Assembly (NCBI RefSeq): GCF_029851875.1
Contig: NZ_JARKVC010000020.1
Location: 79,675 to 143,674 of the forward strand
Reading direction: 5' to 3'
DNA from: Actinomyces sp.
Lineage (GTDB): Bacteria; Actinomycetota; Actinomycetes; Actinomycetales; Actinomycetaceae
DNA: 64,000 bases
A program made the translations under genes and the position numbers. Within the stretch, counting starts at the first letter, position 1; each line of letters starts with the position of its first letter. Of this stretch, positions 55,795-64,000 are shown in pieces. The notes beneath the pieces were generated by a model. The model made no database searches, was not told where the DNA came from, and was given only the letters and a program-made list of their open reading frames with translations.

Positions 55795-57108
55795 CTAGGC
55801 GCTGGCGGAGCCCGAGGGAGCCGCGCGTCGCCAGCCTCGTGGCTCCCGGCGAACCTTGCCTGCCAGCTCCAGCAGCCCCAGGGCCGCACTCACCTCATGC
55901 TCGGCCAGGCCGGCGCTGCGGGCCAGAGCCTCGACACTCGCCGCACCGCGCGCGGGCATGGCGTCGAGCACAGCAGCGCTGGAGCGGTCCAGCCCGTCCA
56001 GGAGCCCGCAGCCCGCTCGGAGAGGATCGGCCTCCTTGTCCGCCTCGGGATCGGTCAGGCCCAGAGGAAGCACCAGCTCCAGGGCCTCGTCCGCGTCCGT
56101 GACGCACACGGCCCCTTCTCGCAGCAGGCGGTGGCACCCAGCCGACTCCATCGAGGTCACCGGCCCCGGAACAGCGCCAAGCGCTCTTCCCAGGTCCGCG
56201 GCGTGGCGTGCCGTGGACAGCGCCCCGGAGCGCCACGCCGCCTCGACGACCACCGTCGCCTGGCTCATCGCGGCGATAAGACGGTTGCGCGACAGGAAGC
56301 GGTGGCGTGCGGGCTGGCTGCCTGGAGGGACCTCCGCCACCAGGGCGCCGCGGTCGATCACCTCCTGCAGGAGCGTGGCGTTGCCGGCCGGATAGAGGCG
56401 GTCCACTCCTGCGGCGGACACGCAGATCGTGCGGCCGGCAGGCAGGGCGGCGCGGTGGGCTGCGGCGTCGATGCCGTAGGCGCCTCCGGAGACGACGACG
56501 GCGCCGTGCGCCGCGAGCCGTTCCGCCATCTGGGTGGCCACATGCTCCCCGTAGCGGGTGGAGGCGCGCGATCCGACGAGCGCCAGGCTCAGTCCCCTCG
56601 CCGGTCCCTGGGGAACGAGGTCCTGGCGAAAGCGTCCAGGGCTGCTCAGTGTCACGGCCTGGTCTGCGGGAGCGGGCCGGCAGGCCAGCAGGGCCGGGTC
56701 ACCACGGACCCACAAGCAGACCGGGGGCTGCTCGAGGTCCTCCAGCCCCTGCGGCCACCAGGGGTCGCTGGGCAGCACCAGGCTGCCGCCCAGGCGCTCC
56801 AGGACCTCCAGCTCCCTGCGGATGTCGAGTCCGCTCAGTCGCGGCGCCCAGCGTGCGGCCGCCTTGGCCCAGGCCGCGCTCGCCCGCGCCTGGTCCCCAG
56901 GTGCAGGCACAGGAGGAGCCGGGGCGGGGCGCGCCTCGCCGTCGTCATCCAGTGCGGGACCCAGCAGCCACTCCAGCGCCCCCGAGGCACCGAGGTGGGA
57001 GATCAGGAGCGCGGCCGCCCGGTCCGCCGGCTCGGCCAGCCGTGACCAGGTGGCAGGCGCCAGCACCGGGTCACTGAGGTCGTAGGGCAGCTGGGGCCTG
57101 GGGCTCAT
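55795..57108 (-). CDS. dprA: DNA-processing protein DprA
   Basis: About 437 residues from the ATG at 57108 (MSPRPQLPYDLSDPVL), overlapping the comM stop by four bases. The Rossmann-like core has LALVGSRASTRYGEHVA, VVSGGAYGIDAAAHRAAL and FLSRNRLIAAMSQATVVVEA, all typical. It binds single-stranded DNA and loads RecA during transformation. A winged-helix domain near the C-terminus (LARSAGLAEHEVSAALGLLE) follows. Whether the organism is competent is not shown by this window. Confidence 0.93.
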   Translation of the reverse strand: MSPRPQLPYDLSDPVLAPATWSRLAEPADRAAALLISHLGASGALEWLLGPALDDDGEARPAPAPPVPAPGDQARASAAWAKAAARWAPRLSGLDIRRELEVLERLGGSLVLPSDPWWPQGLEDLEQPPVCLWVRGDPALLACRPAPADQAVTLSSPGRFRQDLVPQGPARGLSLALVGSRASTRYGEHVATQMAERLAAHGAVVVSGGAYGIDAAAHRAALPAGRTICVSAAGVDRLYPAGNATLLQEVIDRGALVAEVPPGSQPARHRFLSRNRLIAAMSQATVVVEAAWRSGALSTARHAADLGRALGAVPGPVTSMESAGCHRLLREGAVCVTDADEALELVLPLGLTDPEADKEADPLRAGCGLLDGLDRSSAAVLDAMPARGAASVEALARSAGLAEHEVSAALGLLELAGKVRREPRGWRRAAPSGSASA

Positions 57109-58673
57109 GGCCGTCCTCCTGGTGTGCGCAGTACCAGGGCCGCTCCCAGCTCCGCCCTGCCCGGGCCGTCGAGACCTGCCAGGTCCGCCAGGGTCCACGC
57201 CAGCCGCAGGACACGGTCGACTCCTCGCAGGGTGAGGTCGCCGCGGTCCAGGGCGTCCAGGAGCAGCCTCACCCCGACGCGGTCGGTGCCGGAGCGGGGC
57301 GAGCGCAGCCAGGTCCCGGGGACCTGGCTCATCAGCCGCCACGGCGTGTCCGCCAGACGCCGCGCCGTGCGCGCGCGTGCGGCCAGCACCCTGGCGGCGA
57401 CCTGGGCCGAGGACTCTCCCGTACTGCCTGCGGTCAGGTCCGTCGAGGAGAGCGCAGCGACCTCGACCTGGATGTCGACCCGGTCCAGCAGCGGACCGGA
57501 CAGGCGGGAGAAGTAACGGCGGCGCTGCAGGGAGGTGCAGGTACACTGCGTGCCACGCCCGCTCCCGCGCCCGCACGGGCACGGGTTGGCGGCCAGGACG
57601 AGCTGGAAGGCCGCAGGGTAGGTCGCCCGCCCGCCGGCACGGTCAATGGTCACCTGACCGGTCTCCAGCGGCTGGCGCAGGCAGTCCAGGACGCCGCTGG
57701 AGAACTCAGGCGCCTCGTCCAGGAGGAGGACCCCACGGTGCGCCAGCGAGACGTCACCGGGGCGCGGGGTACCTGAGCCGCCACCGACGACGGCGGCCCT
57801 GGTGGCGGTGTGGTGCGGCGAGCGCAGCGGAGGAGTCCGGATGAGGCCGGCCTGCGCGTCGAAGGTGCCGGCCACCGAGTGCAGGGAGGTCACCGTGATG
57901 GAGTCGGCCGTGCTCAGCGGCGGCAGGATCGAGGGCAGGCGCTCGGCCATCATCGTCTTGCCGGCACCGGGCGGGCCGACGAGCAGGAGGTGGTGGCCTC
58001 CGGCCGCGGCCACCTCCAGGGCGTGACGCGCCTCGAGCTGCCCGACGACGTCGGCCAGGTCCGCCACCGCAGCGGGCGGTGACACCGCGGTGGCGGGGGC
58101 GCTGGCCTCAGCGGCCTGGCGGGCCAGGACGAGGACGCCGGCGGGAACCTTGCCTCCCAGATGGGTGATGAGCTCGGCCAGGTGCGCCACCGCACGCACC
58201 TCGATCCCCGGGACCAGGCGGGCCTCGGCCAGGCACTCCTGGGGGACGACGACCCGCTTCACCCCGGCCCGGGCGGCGCAGGAGACCGCAGGCAGGACCC
58301 CGCGAACCGGCCGGACCGAGGCGTCGAGCCCGAGCTCACCGATGAAGACCGTGGCGGCCATGACCTCGGTAGCCTGGCGGGAGAGCTCCTGACGCGCTCC
58401 CAGGACCGCCAGGGCGAGGCTGAGGTCGAAGCCGGTGCCCGTCTTGGGCAGGTCCGCCGGAGAGAGGTTGGCGGTCACGCGCTGCTCTCCCCAGGCCGTG
58501 CCGCAGGTGGACAGGGCAGCACGGACCCGCTCACGCGACTCACGCACCGCCGCGTCCGGCAGCCCGACGAGGGTGAAGCCAGGCAGTCCCTGGGAAGCGT
58601 GGGCCTCGACCTGGACCAGGTGCCCCTGCAGCCCGGTCAGGGTCACCGCGAGCGTGCGCGCCAGGCCGCTCAT
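57105..58673 (-). CDS. YifB/ComM-family Mg-chelatase-like AAA ATPase
   Basis: This 522-residue protein has an N-terminal Lon-like domain (GLPGFTLVGLPDAAVRESRERV, PADLPKTGTGFDLSLALAVL) and an AAA module with Walker A LLVGPPGAGKTMMAERLP and Walker B GVLLLDEAPEFSSGVLDCLR. The cysteine-rich insert NPCPCGRGSGRGTQCTCTS is typical of the family. ComM helps branch migration in natural transformation. It overlaps both yraN (ATGA) and dprA (ATGA), and so forms a coupled unit. Confidence 0.93.
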   Translation of the reverse strand: MSGLARTLAVTLTGLQGHLVQVEAHASQGLPGFTLVGLPDAAVRESRERVRAALSTCGTAWGEQRVTANLSPADLPKTGTGFDLSLALAVLGARQELSRQATEVMAATVFIGELGLDASVRPVRGVLPAVSCAARAGVKRVVVPQECLAEARLVPGIEVRAVAHLAELITHLGGKVPAGVLVLARQAAEASAPATAVSPPAAVADLADVVGQLEARHALEVAAAGGHHLLLVGPPGAGKTMMAERLPSILPPLSTADSITVTSLHSVAGTFDAQAGLIRTPPLRSPHHTATRAAVVGGGSGTPRPGDVSLAHRGVLLLDEAPEFSSGVLDCLRQPLETGQVTIDRAGGRATYPAAFQLVLAANPCPCGRGSGRGTQCTCTSLQRRRYFSRLSGPLLDRVDIQVEVAALSSTDLTAGSTGESSAQVAARVLAARARTARRLADTPWRLMSQVPGTWLRSPRSGTDRVGVRLLLDALDRGDLTLRGVDRVLRLAWTLADLAGLDGPGRAELGAALVLRTPGGRP

Positions 58674-59110
58674 GACCACACCCCACGGTGGTGACGCAGC
58701 TGGGCGGGCAGAGGGTCGCGAAGAAGGATCGAGATCACGTCCAGGCGCAGCCGGCGCCCTGAGCCACCGTGCTCAGCGAGCCAGGCGGCTGCCAGGCGCG
58801 CCAGCCGTCGGCGCTTGGCGGGCGTCACGGCCTCTGCCGGGGTGCCCGCCACGGCCGAGCTGCGCGTCTTGACCTCGACAGCCACGAGTACGGGCCGGCC
58901 TGCGCACGCGGACGGCTCGCTCGCCACGATGTCAAGCTCACCGCGCAGGCCGGCGAGCCCTTGTGGTCTCCAGTTACGTTCCAGGACGGTCCACCCCAGG
59001 TCGGTGAGGTAGGCGGCTGCCAGGTCCTCCCCGCGTCGCCCCGTCTGGCTCCGGTCACGGCCGGTCACGGGTCGTGGGCCCCCGGGCTCCTGAACGGACG
59101 TGTGGGTCAC
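58670..59110 (-). CDS. UPF0102 family (YraN) endonuclease-like protein
   Basis: About 146 residues from a GTG at 59110 preceded by GGAGGTGATC, a near-perfect ribosome binding site that makes this start much better than the GTG at 59131. The family signatures GRRGEDLAAAYLTDLGWTVLERNWR and GELDIVASEP, VLVAVEVKTRSS are present, with the E-x-D and EVK-like residues of a PD-(D/E)XK fold. The role of YraN is poorly known. It precedes comM and dprA, conserved in actinobacteria. Confidence 0.9.
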   Translation of the reverse strand: MTHTSVQEPGGPRPVTGRDRSQTGRRGEDLAAAYLTDLGWTVLERNWRPQGLAGLRGELDIVASEPSACAGRPVLVAVEVKTRSSAVAGTPAEAVTPAKRRRLARLAAAWLAEHGGSGRRLRLDVISILLRDPLPAQLRHHRGVWS

Positions 59111-59292
59111 GTCGATCACCTCCGGCACCACTGTGGCCCGGTACCGGGTGGCGGTGCACTACAGGCTGGTGAGCCCTGTGGAGGAGGGTGTCAGGGGCGG
59201 GGGCTGTGGAGCCCGGGCCGAGACTCGTGGGACTCAGGAGAGGCGTGGGACTGAGTGCAGCGGGCCGCTCCCCCGTTTGCTCTCGGGGCGGG

Positions 59293-59595
59293 TCAGGGCA
59301 GCTCCATCTCCGGCTTGGTCAGCTCCTCGACGTTGACGTCCTTGAAGGTGACCACGTGCACGGACTTGACGAAGCGGGAGGAGCGGTAGACGTCCCAGAC
59401 CCAGGCGTCCTCCAGGGCGAGCTCGAAGAAGACCTCCCCGCCGTTGGTGCGCACCTGCACGTCCACAGCGTTGGCGAGGTAGAAGCGGCGCTCCGTCTCC
59501 ACCACGTAGGAGAAGAGGGACACGACGTCGCGGTACTCGCGGTAGAGCTCCAGCTCCAGGTCGTTCTCGTAGGACTCCAGGTCTTCAGCACTCAC
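59293..59595 (-). CDS. DUF2469 protein
   Basis: About 100 residues from a GTG at 59595 (VSAEDLESYENDLELELYRE), matching the usual family N-terminus. Conserved YREYRDVVSLFSYVVETERR, FYLANAVDVQVR and WDVYRSSRFVKSVHVVTFKD are typical of DUF2469, a small actinobacterial protein found between yraN and rnhB. Function is unknown. The 180-bp gap upstream of yraN shows no other gene. Confidence 0.9.
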   Translation of the reverse strand: MSAEDLESYENDLELELYREYRDVVSLFSYVVETERRFYLANAVDVQVRTNGGEVFFELALEDAWVWDVYRSSRFVKSVHVVTFKDVNVEELTKPEMELP

Positions 59596-59655
59596 CGTCC
59601 CATCATGCACGCCCGTGCCGCGACGGCGCACGGGCACGCCGGGCGCGTCGGTGCC

Positions 59656-60411
59656 TCAGCCCGCGGCGAAGGACTCCAGGCCCGGCAGGCGCCAGGAGCG
59701 GCGGTGCTGGCCGCTGGCCCCCAGCCGACCCAGCCCCGCCACGTGCGCGGCCGAGGCGTAGCCCTTGTTCGAGGACCACCCGTAACCAGGGTCGTCAAGC
59801 TCGGTCATCAGCCTGTCCCGCTCCACCTTGGCCAGGACGCTGGCTGCTGCGACGACGGCGCAGCGGGCGTCCGCCCTGACCTGCGTCCGCACCGGCGGGG
59901 TGGCCAGTCCCAGGGCGTCCATCGCGTCGCGCACCTGGGCCACCGCCGGGTGCACCGGCTGGGGAGCGTCCAGCCCCGTCAGCAGGTCGGTGAAGGGCTC
60001 GCTGAGCCAGTCGGCCACGCCGTCGAGGATGACGACGTCAGGGACGTGAGCGCGCGAGGCGACCTCAGCCAGCGCGCGCAGGCCGGCCAGCCGCAGGGCC
60101 CCCACGATGCCGAGCGCGTCGATCTCTGCCGGCCAGGAGTGCGCGACCGCCCAGTCCAGGGCCCAGTCCCGGCACGGCGCCTGGAGCGCCTCGCGGCGAG
60201 AGGGGCTCAGCTGCTTGGAGTCCGCCAGGCCGTGCGGGAAGAGGTCAGGGGTGGAGGCGTCGACGAGCGCGACCCCCACGCTGACCGGACCTGCCAGCGC
60301 CCCGCGGCCTACCTCGTCCATCCCTGCCACCACCCGGTGGCTCGCCAGCAGCGTGGTCTCCAGCCCGCGGTCGGGACGCAGGCGCGTGGAGGAGGCGGAC
60401 CGGGACGTCAC
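59656..60411 (-). CDS. rnhB: Ribonuclease HII
   Basis: About 251 residues from a GTG at 60411 that overlaps the lepB stop by four bases (GTGA). It removes RNA from RNA-DNA hybrids and single ribonucleotides. The catalytic Asp-Glu pair lies in VAGMDEVGRGALAGPVSVGV, with further acidic residues in VVILDGVADWL and VRADARCAVVAAASVLAKV. DSKQLSPSRREAL is conserved. It is coupled to the signal peptidase gene, a common actinobacterial order. Confidence 0.95.
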   Translation of the reverse strand: MTSRSASSTRLRPDRGLETTLLASHRVVAGMDEVGRGALAGPVSVGVALVDASTPDLFPHGLADSKQLSPSRREALQAPCRDWALDWAVAHSWPAEIDALGIVGALRLAGLRALAEVASRAHVPDVVILDGVADWLSEPFTDLLTGLDAPQPVHPAVAQVRDAMDALGLATPPVRTQVRADARCAVVAAASVLAKVERDRLMTELDDPGYGWSSNKGYASAAHVAGLGRLGASGQHRRSWRLPGLESFAAG

Positions 60412-61244
60412 CGGCCGTCCCCGCCGGCGGTCTGGCCCGCCGGGAGGGAGGCGTCGGGCACGGCGGAGAAGACGTCCTCTCCCCCGCCCAGGGAGCCCCA
60501 CCGGCCTACCGGCCACACAATGGCCTTGGCCACGCCGACGACGTCGTCGAGGGGCACGAAGCCGTGGTGAGCGTCGTCCTGGTGGTAGCGCGAGTCGGCT
60601 GAGTTGGAGCGGTTGTCTCCCATGACCCACACGTACCCCTCAGGCACCGTGACGTCGAAGGCGATCGTGGAGGCGGACACACCCTCCTTGACATAGGTCT
60701 CGTCCAGCTCGACGCCGTTGACGGACAGCGAGCCCTGGCCGTCGGACACGACGTGGTCACCGGGCATGCCGATGACGCGCTTGATGAGGTGGTGCCCGGA
60801 GTCCTCAGGAAGCAGCCGCATGAGGATGAGCGCGTCACGGGCCACGCCGCGCAGGCCCGTCGGGTCAGTGACCGTCAGCCAGCTGTCAGGGTCGCGGAAG
60901 ACGACGACGTCCCCGCGGGAGATGTCGGTGGAGTCGTACATCGTCACCGCGACGCGGTCACCGGCGGTCAGGGTGTCCTCCATGGAGCCGGAGGGGATCT
61001 CGAACCACTGCAGGACGAGGCTCTTGAACAAGGCTGTCACCACCAGGGCCAGGACGACGACGAGGAAGGTGGAACCACGCAGCCGCTTGCGCGCAGCCCC
61101 CGTCTGCTCACCTGCGGGCCCCGGCTGGGGACGGGCCGGAGGGTAGGAGGGGGGCAGGTCCTCGGACGCCCCCACTGACTCACCCGGCTCCGAGTGCGCG
61201 GGTCGGTCCGGCTCAGGCAGCGCCTCGTGCGGGCTGAGAGACAT
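60408..61244 (-). CDS. lepB: Signal peptidase I
   Basis: This 278-residue membrane protease removes signal peptides from exported proteins. The start is the ATG at 61244. An N-terminal Pro/Glu-rich cytoplasmic region precedes one membrane helix (FLVVVLALVVTALFKSLVLQ). The catalytic serine is in EIPSGSMEDTL, the lysine in HHLIKRVIGMPGD, and GDNRSNSADSR is the conserved box. It is probably important for the secreted sialidase. The rplS hairpin lies upstream. Confidence 0.95.
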   Translation of the reverse strand: MSLSPHEALPEPDRPAHSEPGESVGASEDLPPSYPPARPQPGPAGEQTGAARKRLRGSTFLVVVLALVVTALFKSLVLQWFEIPSGSMEDTLTAGDRVAVTMYDSTDISRGDVVVFRDPDSWLTVTDPTGLRGVARDALILMRLLPEDSGHHLIKRVIGMPGDHVVSDGQGSLSVNGVELDETYVKEGVSASTIAFDVTVPEGYVWVMGDNRSNSADSRYHQDDAHHGFVPLDDVVGVAKAIVWPVGRWGSLGGGEDVFSAVPDASLPAGQTAGGDGR

Positions 61245-61311
61245 GTGGTCCTCTCGACGGCGCCGGGGCGCCGCGGTCTGTGTCCTCGGCTAGGGACAGG
61301 GACGGTATGAA

Positions 61312-61349
61312 GGCGTTGCCCGGGACCCGGACGGGTCCCGGGCAACGCC
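61312..61349 (-). terminator. Strong terminator-like hairpin after rplS
   Basis: GGCGTTGCCCGGGACCCG (61312-61329) is fully complementary to CGGGTCCCGGGCAACGCC (61332-61349). Folded, it gives about 17 bp with a minimal loop, 33 bases beyond the rplS stop on the minus strand. Confidence 0.85.
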
Positions 61350-61382
61350 GATGAGCGGGCCGAGCCAGGCTGGGCCGGGCTC

Positions 61383-61733
61383 TCAGTCCTCGCGACGCTC
61401 CTTGATCTTGGCAGCCTTGCCGTGCAGGTTGCGCAGGTAGTAGAGCTTCGCGCGACGGACGTCACCACGGGTGACGACCTCGATCTTGTCGATGCTGGGA
61501 GTGTGCAGCGGGAAGGTACGCTCCACGCCCACGCCGAAGGAGACCTTGCGGATGGTGAAGGTCTCGCCCACGCCAGAGCCCTGGCGGCCGATGACGATGC
61601 CCTGGAAGACCTGGATACGGCTCCGGTTGCCCTCAACGACCTTGACGTGCACCTTGAGGGTGTCACCGGCGCGGAAGGCGGGGACGTCGTCACGCAGCGA
61701 AGCGGCGTTGATCTCGTCAATCAGGTTGGTCAT
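61383..61733 (-). CDS. rplS: 50S ribosomal protein L19
   Basis: This 116-residue protein starts at the ATG at 61733 ([12 protein letters not shown]), with GGAG seven bases upstream; an ATG two codons earlier is too close to that site. Motifs [38 protein letters not shown] and [18 protein letters not shown] are typical. It is next to trmD and rimM, the universal order, and is followed by a strong hairpin. Confidence 0.97.
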   Translation of the reverse strand: MTNLIDEINAASLRDDVPAFRAGDTLKVHVKVVEGNRSRIQVFQGIVIGRQGSGVGETFTIRKVSFGVGVERTFPLHTPSIDKIEVVTRGDVRRAKLYYLRNLHGKAAKIKERRED

Positions 61734-61954
61734 GCTCATTCTCCACGCTCGTGCCACTGGTCATGGGCGCTTGGTCCGTGGTGCCGCGCGGACAGCGGGT
61801 TGCGCCGTCCGGGCCGCACCGGTGCTGGCGCCCTGCAGGTCCTCATGACGGTGGCCTCCCCAGTGGCAGAGGCTCGACCGAGGCCTCAGGGCGGGCCCAG
61901 TCTGTCACACCCCGCCTGCGGGCTGCGAGACGGGGACCACGTGACCTTGGTGAC

Positions 61955-63397
61955 CTAGCCTGCCAGGGCACGCACCATGACCACGTCACGGCAGCGCTGA
62001 CCGCCCACGTCGTAGGTCCGTGTCCCCACCTTGACGAAGCCTGCCCGCTTGTAGGACCTCTGCGCCTTGCGGTTGCCGTCGTTGGTCCCCAGCCACAGCA
62101 GGGCAGCCCCCATGGTCGCCGCGTCACAGGCAGCCTCCGCCAGGAGCACGGCAGCCAGGCCCGAGCCGCGCAGGCGCGTGTCGACGTACACCTTGGACAG
62201 CTCAGCCACCACCGGCCTCGCGCCGTCGGGCTCCTGGGGCACCGTGACGCAGGGGGGCCGCTCATCCAGCCCCTGGGGCAGCTGGCCGCCTTCGTCGAGC
62301 CGGTCTGCGATGACGACGCTGTAGCCCACCAGCTCGCCCCCCTGCACCGCGGCCTCAGGCAGGTCCTCCTCCAGGCACGCCACGTTCACCACCACACGGG
62401 GGTCCTGGATCCACGTCCCCAGGCGCTGCGGGCTGAGCGCGGTGGCGACGTGCTGCTCGATCTGCTCGGTGGTCAGGAAGGAGGGGCAGGCGTCAGGAAA
62501 GGTGCGCGCCGCCAGCGCCACGAGGGCTGGCAGGTCCTCGTCCAGCGCCGGGCGCAGGACGGCCCTGACCGGGTGGTCAGCACCGGGCGGCACCACCCAG
62601 CCACAGCGGGCCAGGGCGGCGCGGTCCGCGCCGTCGAGGCCGGCCGGGTCCAGGCGCTCGATCATGTCGGGGCGGCGCTCGGCGGTCCGGGCGATGGCCT
62701 GGTCGCGGCGCTGGCGCGCGATGAGGGCGTGGTCGCCTCCCAGCAGCTCCGGCCAGCTCTCGGCCAGGTCCAGGCCGCGCCAGGACACCGGGCGGGTGTA
62801 GACCTCGTGCTCCAGCAGGCCGGCGCTGGAGTGGGACTCCTCCACCACCGACTCGGGGTTGCCTAGCACCCCGGGACGCAGACGTGCGACAGCCTCGATC
62901 ATGACCAGGCAGGCGGCCTCCCCGCCGTTGAGGACGTAGTCGCCGACGGACAGCTCACGGACCTCGAGGCCGGCCGAGCGGTAGTGCCGGGCCACGCGCG
63001 CGTCGATCCCCTCGTAGCGGCCGCAGGCGAAGACGATCTGGTCGGCCTCGGCCAGGTCCTCGGCCACCCGCTGAGTGAAGACCTCGCCCGAGGGGGTGGG
63101 GATGACGAGGACCTGGCGGCCAGGTCCACCGCCCTGGGGCTCACCGTCCTCGGAGCGTGAGAGGACCTCGTCCAGGGCCTGGCCCCACACGTCAGGCTTC
63201 ATCACCATGCCGGCACCGCCTCCCAGCGGAGTGTCGTCCACCGTGCGATGGCGGTCACGGGTCCACGAGCGCAGGTCGTGGACCGTCACCTCCAGCAGAC
63301 CACTGGTGGCCGCCTTGCCGATGAGCGAGAGGTCGAGCACCCGCAGGTAGTCCGGGAAGATCGTCACGACGTCCAGGTGCAGGGGCTGGTCGCTCAC
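61955..63397 (-). CDS. trmD: tRNA (guanine37-N1)-methyltransferase fused to a GNAT acetyltransferase domain
   Basis: This 480-residue protein has TrmD at the N-terminus (about 1-255): LDVVTIFPDYL, DTPLGGGAGMVMKPD, CGRYEGIDARVARHY and LSVGDYVLNGGEAACLVMIE are all present. It methylates G37 of tRNAs and prevents frameshifting. A second domain (about 280-480) carries a GNAT fold: LSKVYVDTRLRGSGLAAVLL and LWLGTNDGNRKAQRSYKRAG. The frame is open across the junction with no start-like region between. The GTG start at 63397 overlaps the rimM stop (GTGA). Most bacteria have TrmD alone, about 250 residues. The GNAT substrate is unknown. Confidence 0.92.
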   Translation of the reverse strand: MSDQPLHLDVVTIFPDYLRVLDLSLIGKAATSGLLEVTVHDLRSWTRDRHRTVDDTPLGGGAGMVMKPDVWGQALDEVLSRSEDGEPQGGGPGRQVLVIPTPSGEVFTQRVAEDLAEADQIVFACGRYEGIDARVARHYRSAGLEVRELSVGDYVLNGGEAACLVMIEAVARLRPGVLGNPESVVEESHSSAGLLEHEVYTRPVSWRGLDLAESWPELLGGDHALIARQRRDQAIARTAERRPDMIERLDPAGLDGADRAALARCGWVVPPGADHPVRAVLRPALDEDLPALVALAARTFPDACPSFLTTEQIEQHVATALSPQRLGTWIQDPRVVVNVACLEEDLPEAAVQGGELVGYSVVIADRLDEGGQLPQGLDERPPCVTVPQEPDGARPVVAELSKVYVDTRLRGSGLAAVLLAEAACDAATMGAALLWLGTNDGNRKAQRSYKRAGFVKVGTRTYDVGGQRCRDVVMVRALAG

Positions 63398-63960
63398 TGG
63401 GCGGTCTCCTCTGTCTGCTCGGCCTGCCCGAGGCCCGGGAAGAGGCCACCGGGAGGATCGATCGTCACGCTCCCGCCCTCCAGGTCGATCTCAGGCACGA
63501 GCTCCTCGACGAAGGGGACGGCGACACGCTCTCCCTGCGGCGTACGCACCACGAGCCTGTCCTGGGCGACACCGGGCTCGAGGTCAACGACCTCGCCGAG
63601 CACGAGCCTCTCCCCGCGCTCCTCGCCCTCCCCGGCCTTCAGCGCCCGCAGGCCGACAAGCTCATAGGCGTACCAGGCCTCCTCGTCCTCCTGCTGCGCC
63701 TCCTCGTCGGTGTCGACCAGCAGCCGTACCCCGCGCAGCGCCTGGGCCGCGGTGCGGTCCGGGGCCTGGTCAAAGGCAGCGAACCAGCGCTGACCGTCAA
63801 AGCGCAGGCGAGAGACGGTCAGCGGCCCCGCGTCCTGCGGGTCCGTGGGCAGCGTCGTCCCAGGGGCCAGGCGCCCCTGAGGGTCGTCGGTGCGGATCTC
63901 GAGACGGACCTCGCCCTTGAGAGCGTGAGCGGGGCCGATGATGGCGACAGTCAGGAGCAC
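63394..63960 (-). CDS. rimM: Ribosome maturation factor RimM
   Basis: This 188-residue protein binds S19 and helps 30S head assembly. The start at 63960 is a GTG (VLLTVAIIGPAHALKGEVRL). The N-terminal RimM fold and the PRC-barrel core (WYAYELVGLRAL, GERVAVPFVEELVPEIDLEG) are recognisable. An acidic, Gln/Glu-rich linker of about 12 residues is inserted before the barrel. It is coupled to the TrmD gene by a 4-bp overlap. A hairpin-like GGCCCCTGCAGGGGGCC at the window edge (63984-64000) lies upstream. Confidence 0.94.
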   Translation of the reverse strand: MLLTVAIIGPAHALKGEVRLEIRTDDPQGRLAPGTTLPTDPQDAGPLTVSRLRFDGQRWFAAFDQAPDRTAAQALRGVRLLVDTDEEAQQEDEEAWYAYELVGLRALKAGEGEERGERLVLGEVVDLEPGVAQDRLVVRTPQGERVAVPFVEELVPEIDLEGGSVTIDPPGGLFPGLGQAEQTEETAQ

Positions 63961-64000
63961 GCGCCCAAGATACAGCGTCGCCCGGCCCCTGCAGGGGGCC

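Noticed and set aside
63984..64000. Hairpin GGCCCCTGCAGGGGGCC at the window edge
   Set aside because: It is cut by the window end and no gene is visible to its right, so its role cannot be judged; mentioned under rimM only.

Overview
The window is a stretch of high-GC Gram-positive chromosome, about two thirds G+C with many GTG starts. The gene order is that of an actinobacterial core chromosome. The best guess is an Actinomyces-like member of the Actinomycetaceae: there is a large sortase-anchored sialidase ending in LARTG, as in oral Actinomyces, a long DUF222-HNH protein and typical actinobacterial families (PAC2, DUF2469, HelD-like ATPase, YlxR, YraN). Species cannot be fixed from sequence reading alone. 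I see no rRNA, tRNA, CRISPR array, prophage or insertion sequence.

Layout. 1-6905: edge-truncated PAC2 gene, HelD-like RNA polymerase ATPase, and two overlapping acyl-CoA ligase genes behind a 27-bp palindrome. 6919-11407: a regulatory and transport cassette (ABC-2 permease, ATPase, NarL-type response regulator, histidine kinase) with CTCCCTAGGGAG palindromes at both promoter regions. 11462-13877: dapA, a GNAT gene and dapB. 13878-16814: two tandem paralogues for Tat-exported glycine-rich proteins; the first has a frame break at a 9-C tract just after its start codon, and the second has an 11-C tract just upstream. 16931-29579 (all minus strand): rimP-nusA-ylxR-infB-rbfA-truB-(Cys-rich small protein)-ribF-rpsO-pnp-M16 peptidase, the translation and RNA-processing block. 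29691-37863: DUF4439-like exported protein, SF2 helicase, proS, a small lower-GC secreted protein with a coupled downstream gene, and a GNAT enzyme. 37925-48997: ispG, DUF222-HNH, rseP, dxr, DivIVA-like, rlmN, cdsA, frr, pyrH. 49206-51839: sialidase, inserted between pyrH and tsf. 51995-63960: tsf, rpsB, M23 protein, xerC, dprA, comM, yraN, DUF2469, rnhB, lepB, rplS, a TrmD-GNAT fusion and rimM.

How it works together. Most of the window is housekeeping: ribosome assembly and translation (rimM, trmD, rplS, rpsB, tsf, frr, rimP, nusA, infB, rbfA, truB, rpsO), RNA decay (pnp), isoprenoid synthesis (ispG, dxr), phospholipid synthesis (cdsA), membrane proteolysis and secretion (rseP, lepB), lysine and cell-wall precursors (dapA, dapB) and DNA uptake or recombination (dprA, comM, xerC). 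Many genes overlap by 4 bp (ATGA or GTGA), so long translationally coupled operons are likely.

The less ordinary parts sit between the core blocks. The poly-C glycine-rich pair looks like a phase-variable surface or secreted system. The sialidase and the small secreted protein each have a promoter whose -35/-10 spacer is filled by a palindromic operator. The two-component/ABC cassette carries repeated palindromes. TrmD is fused to an acetyltransferase.
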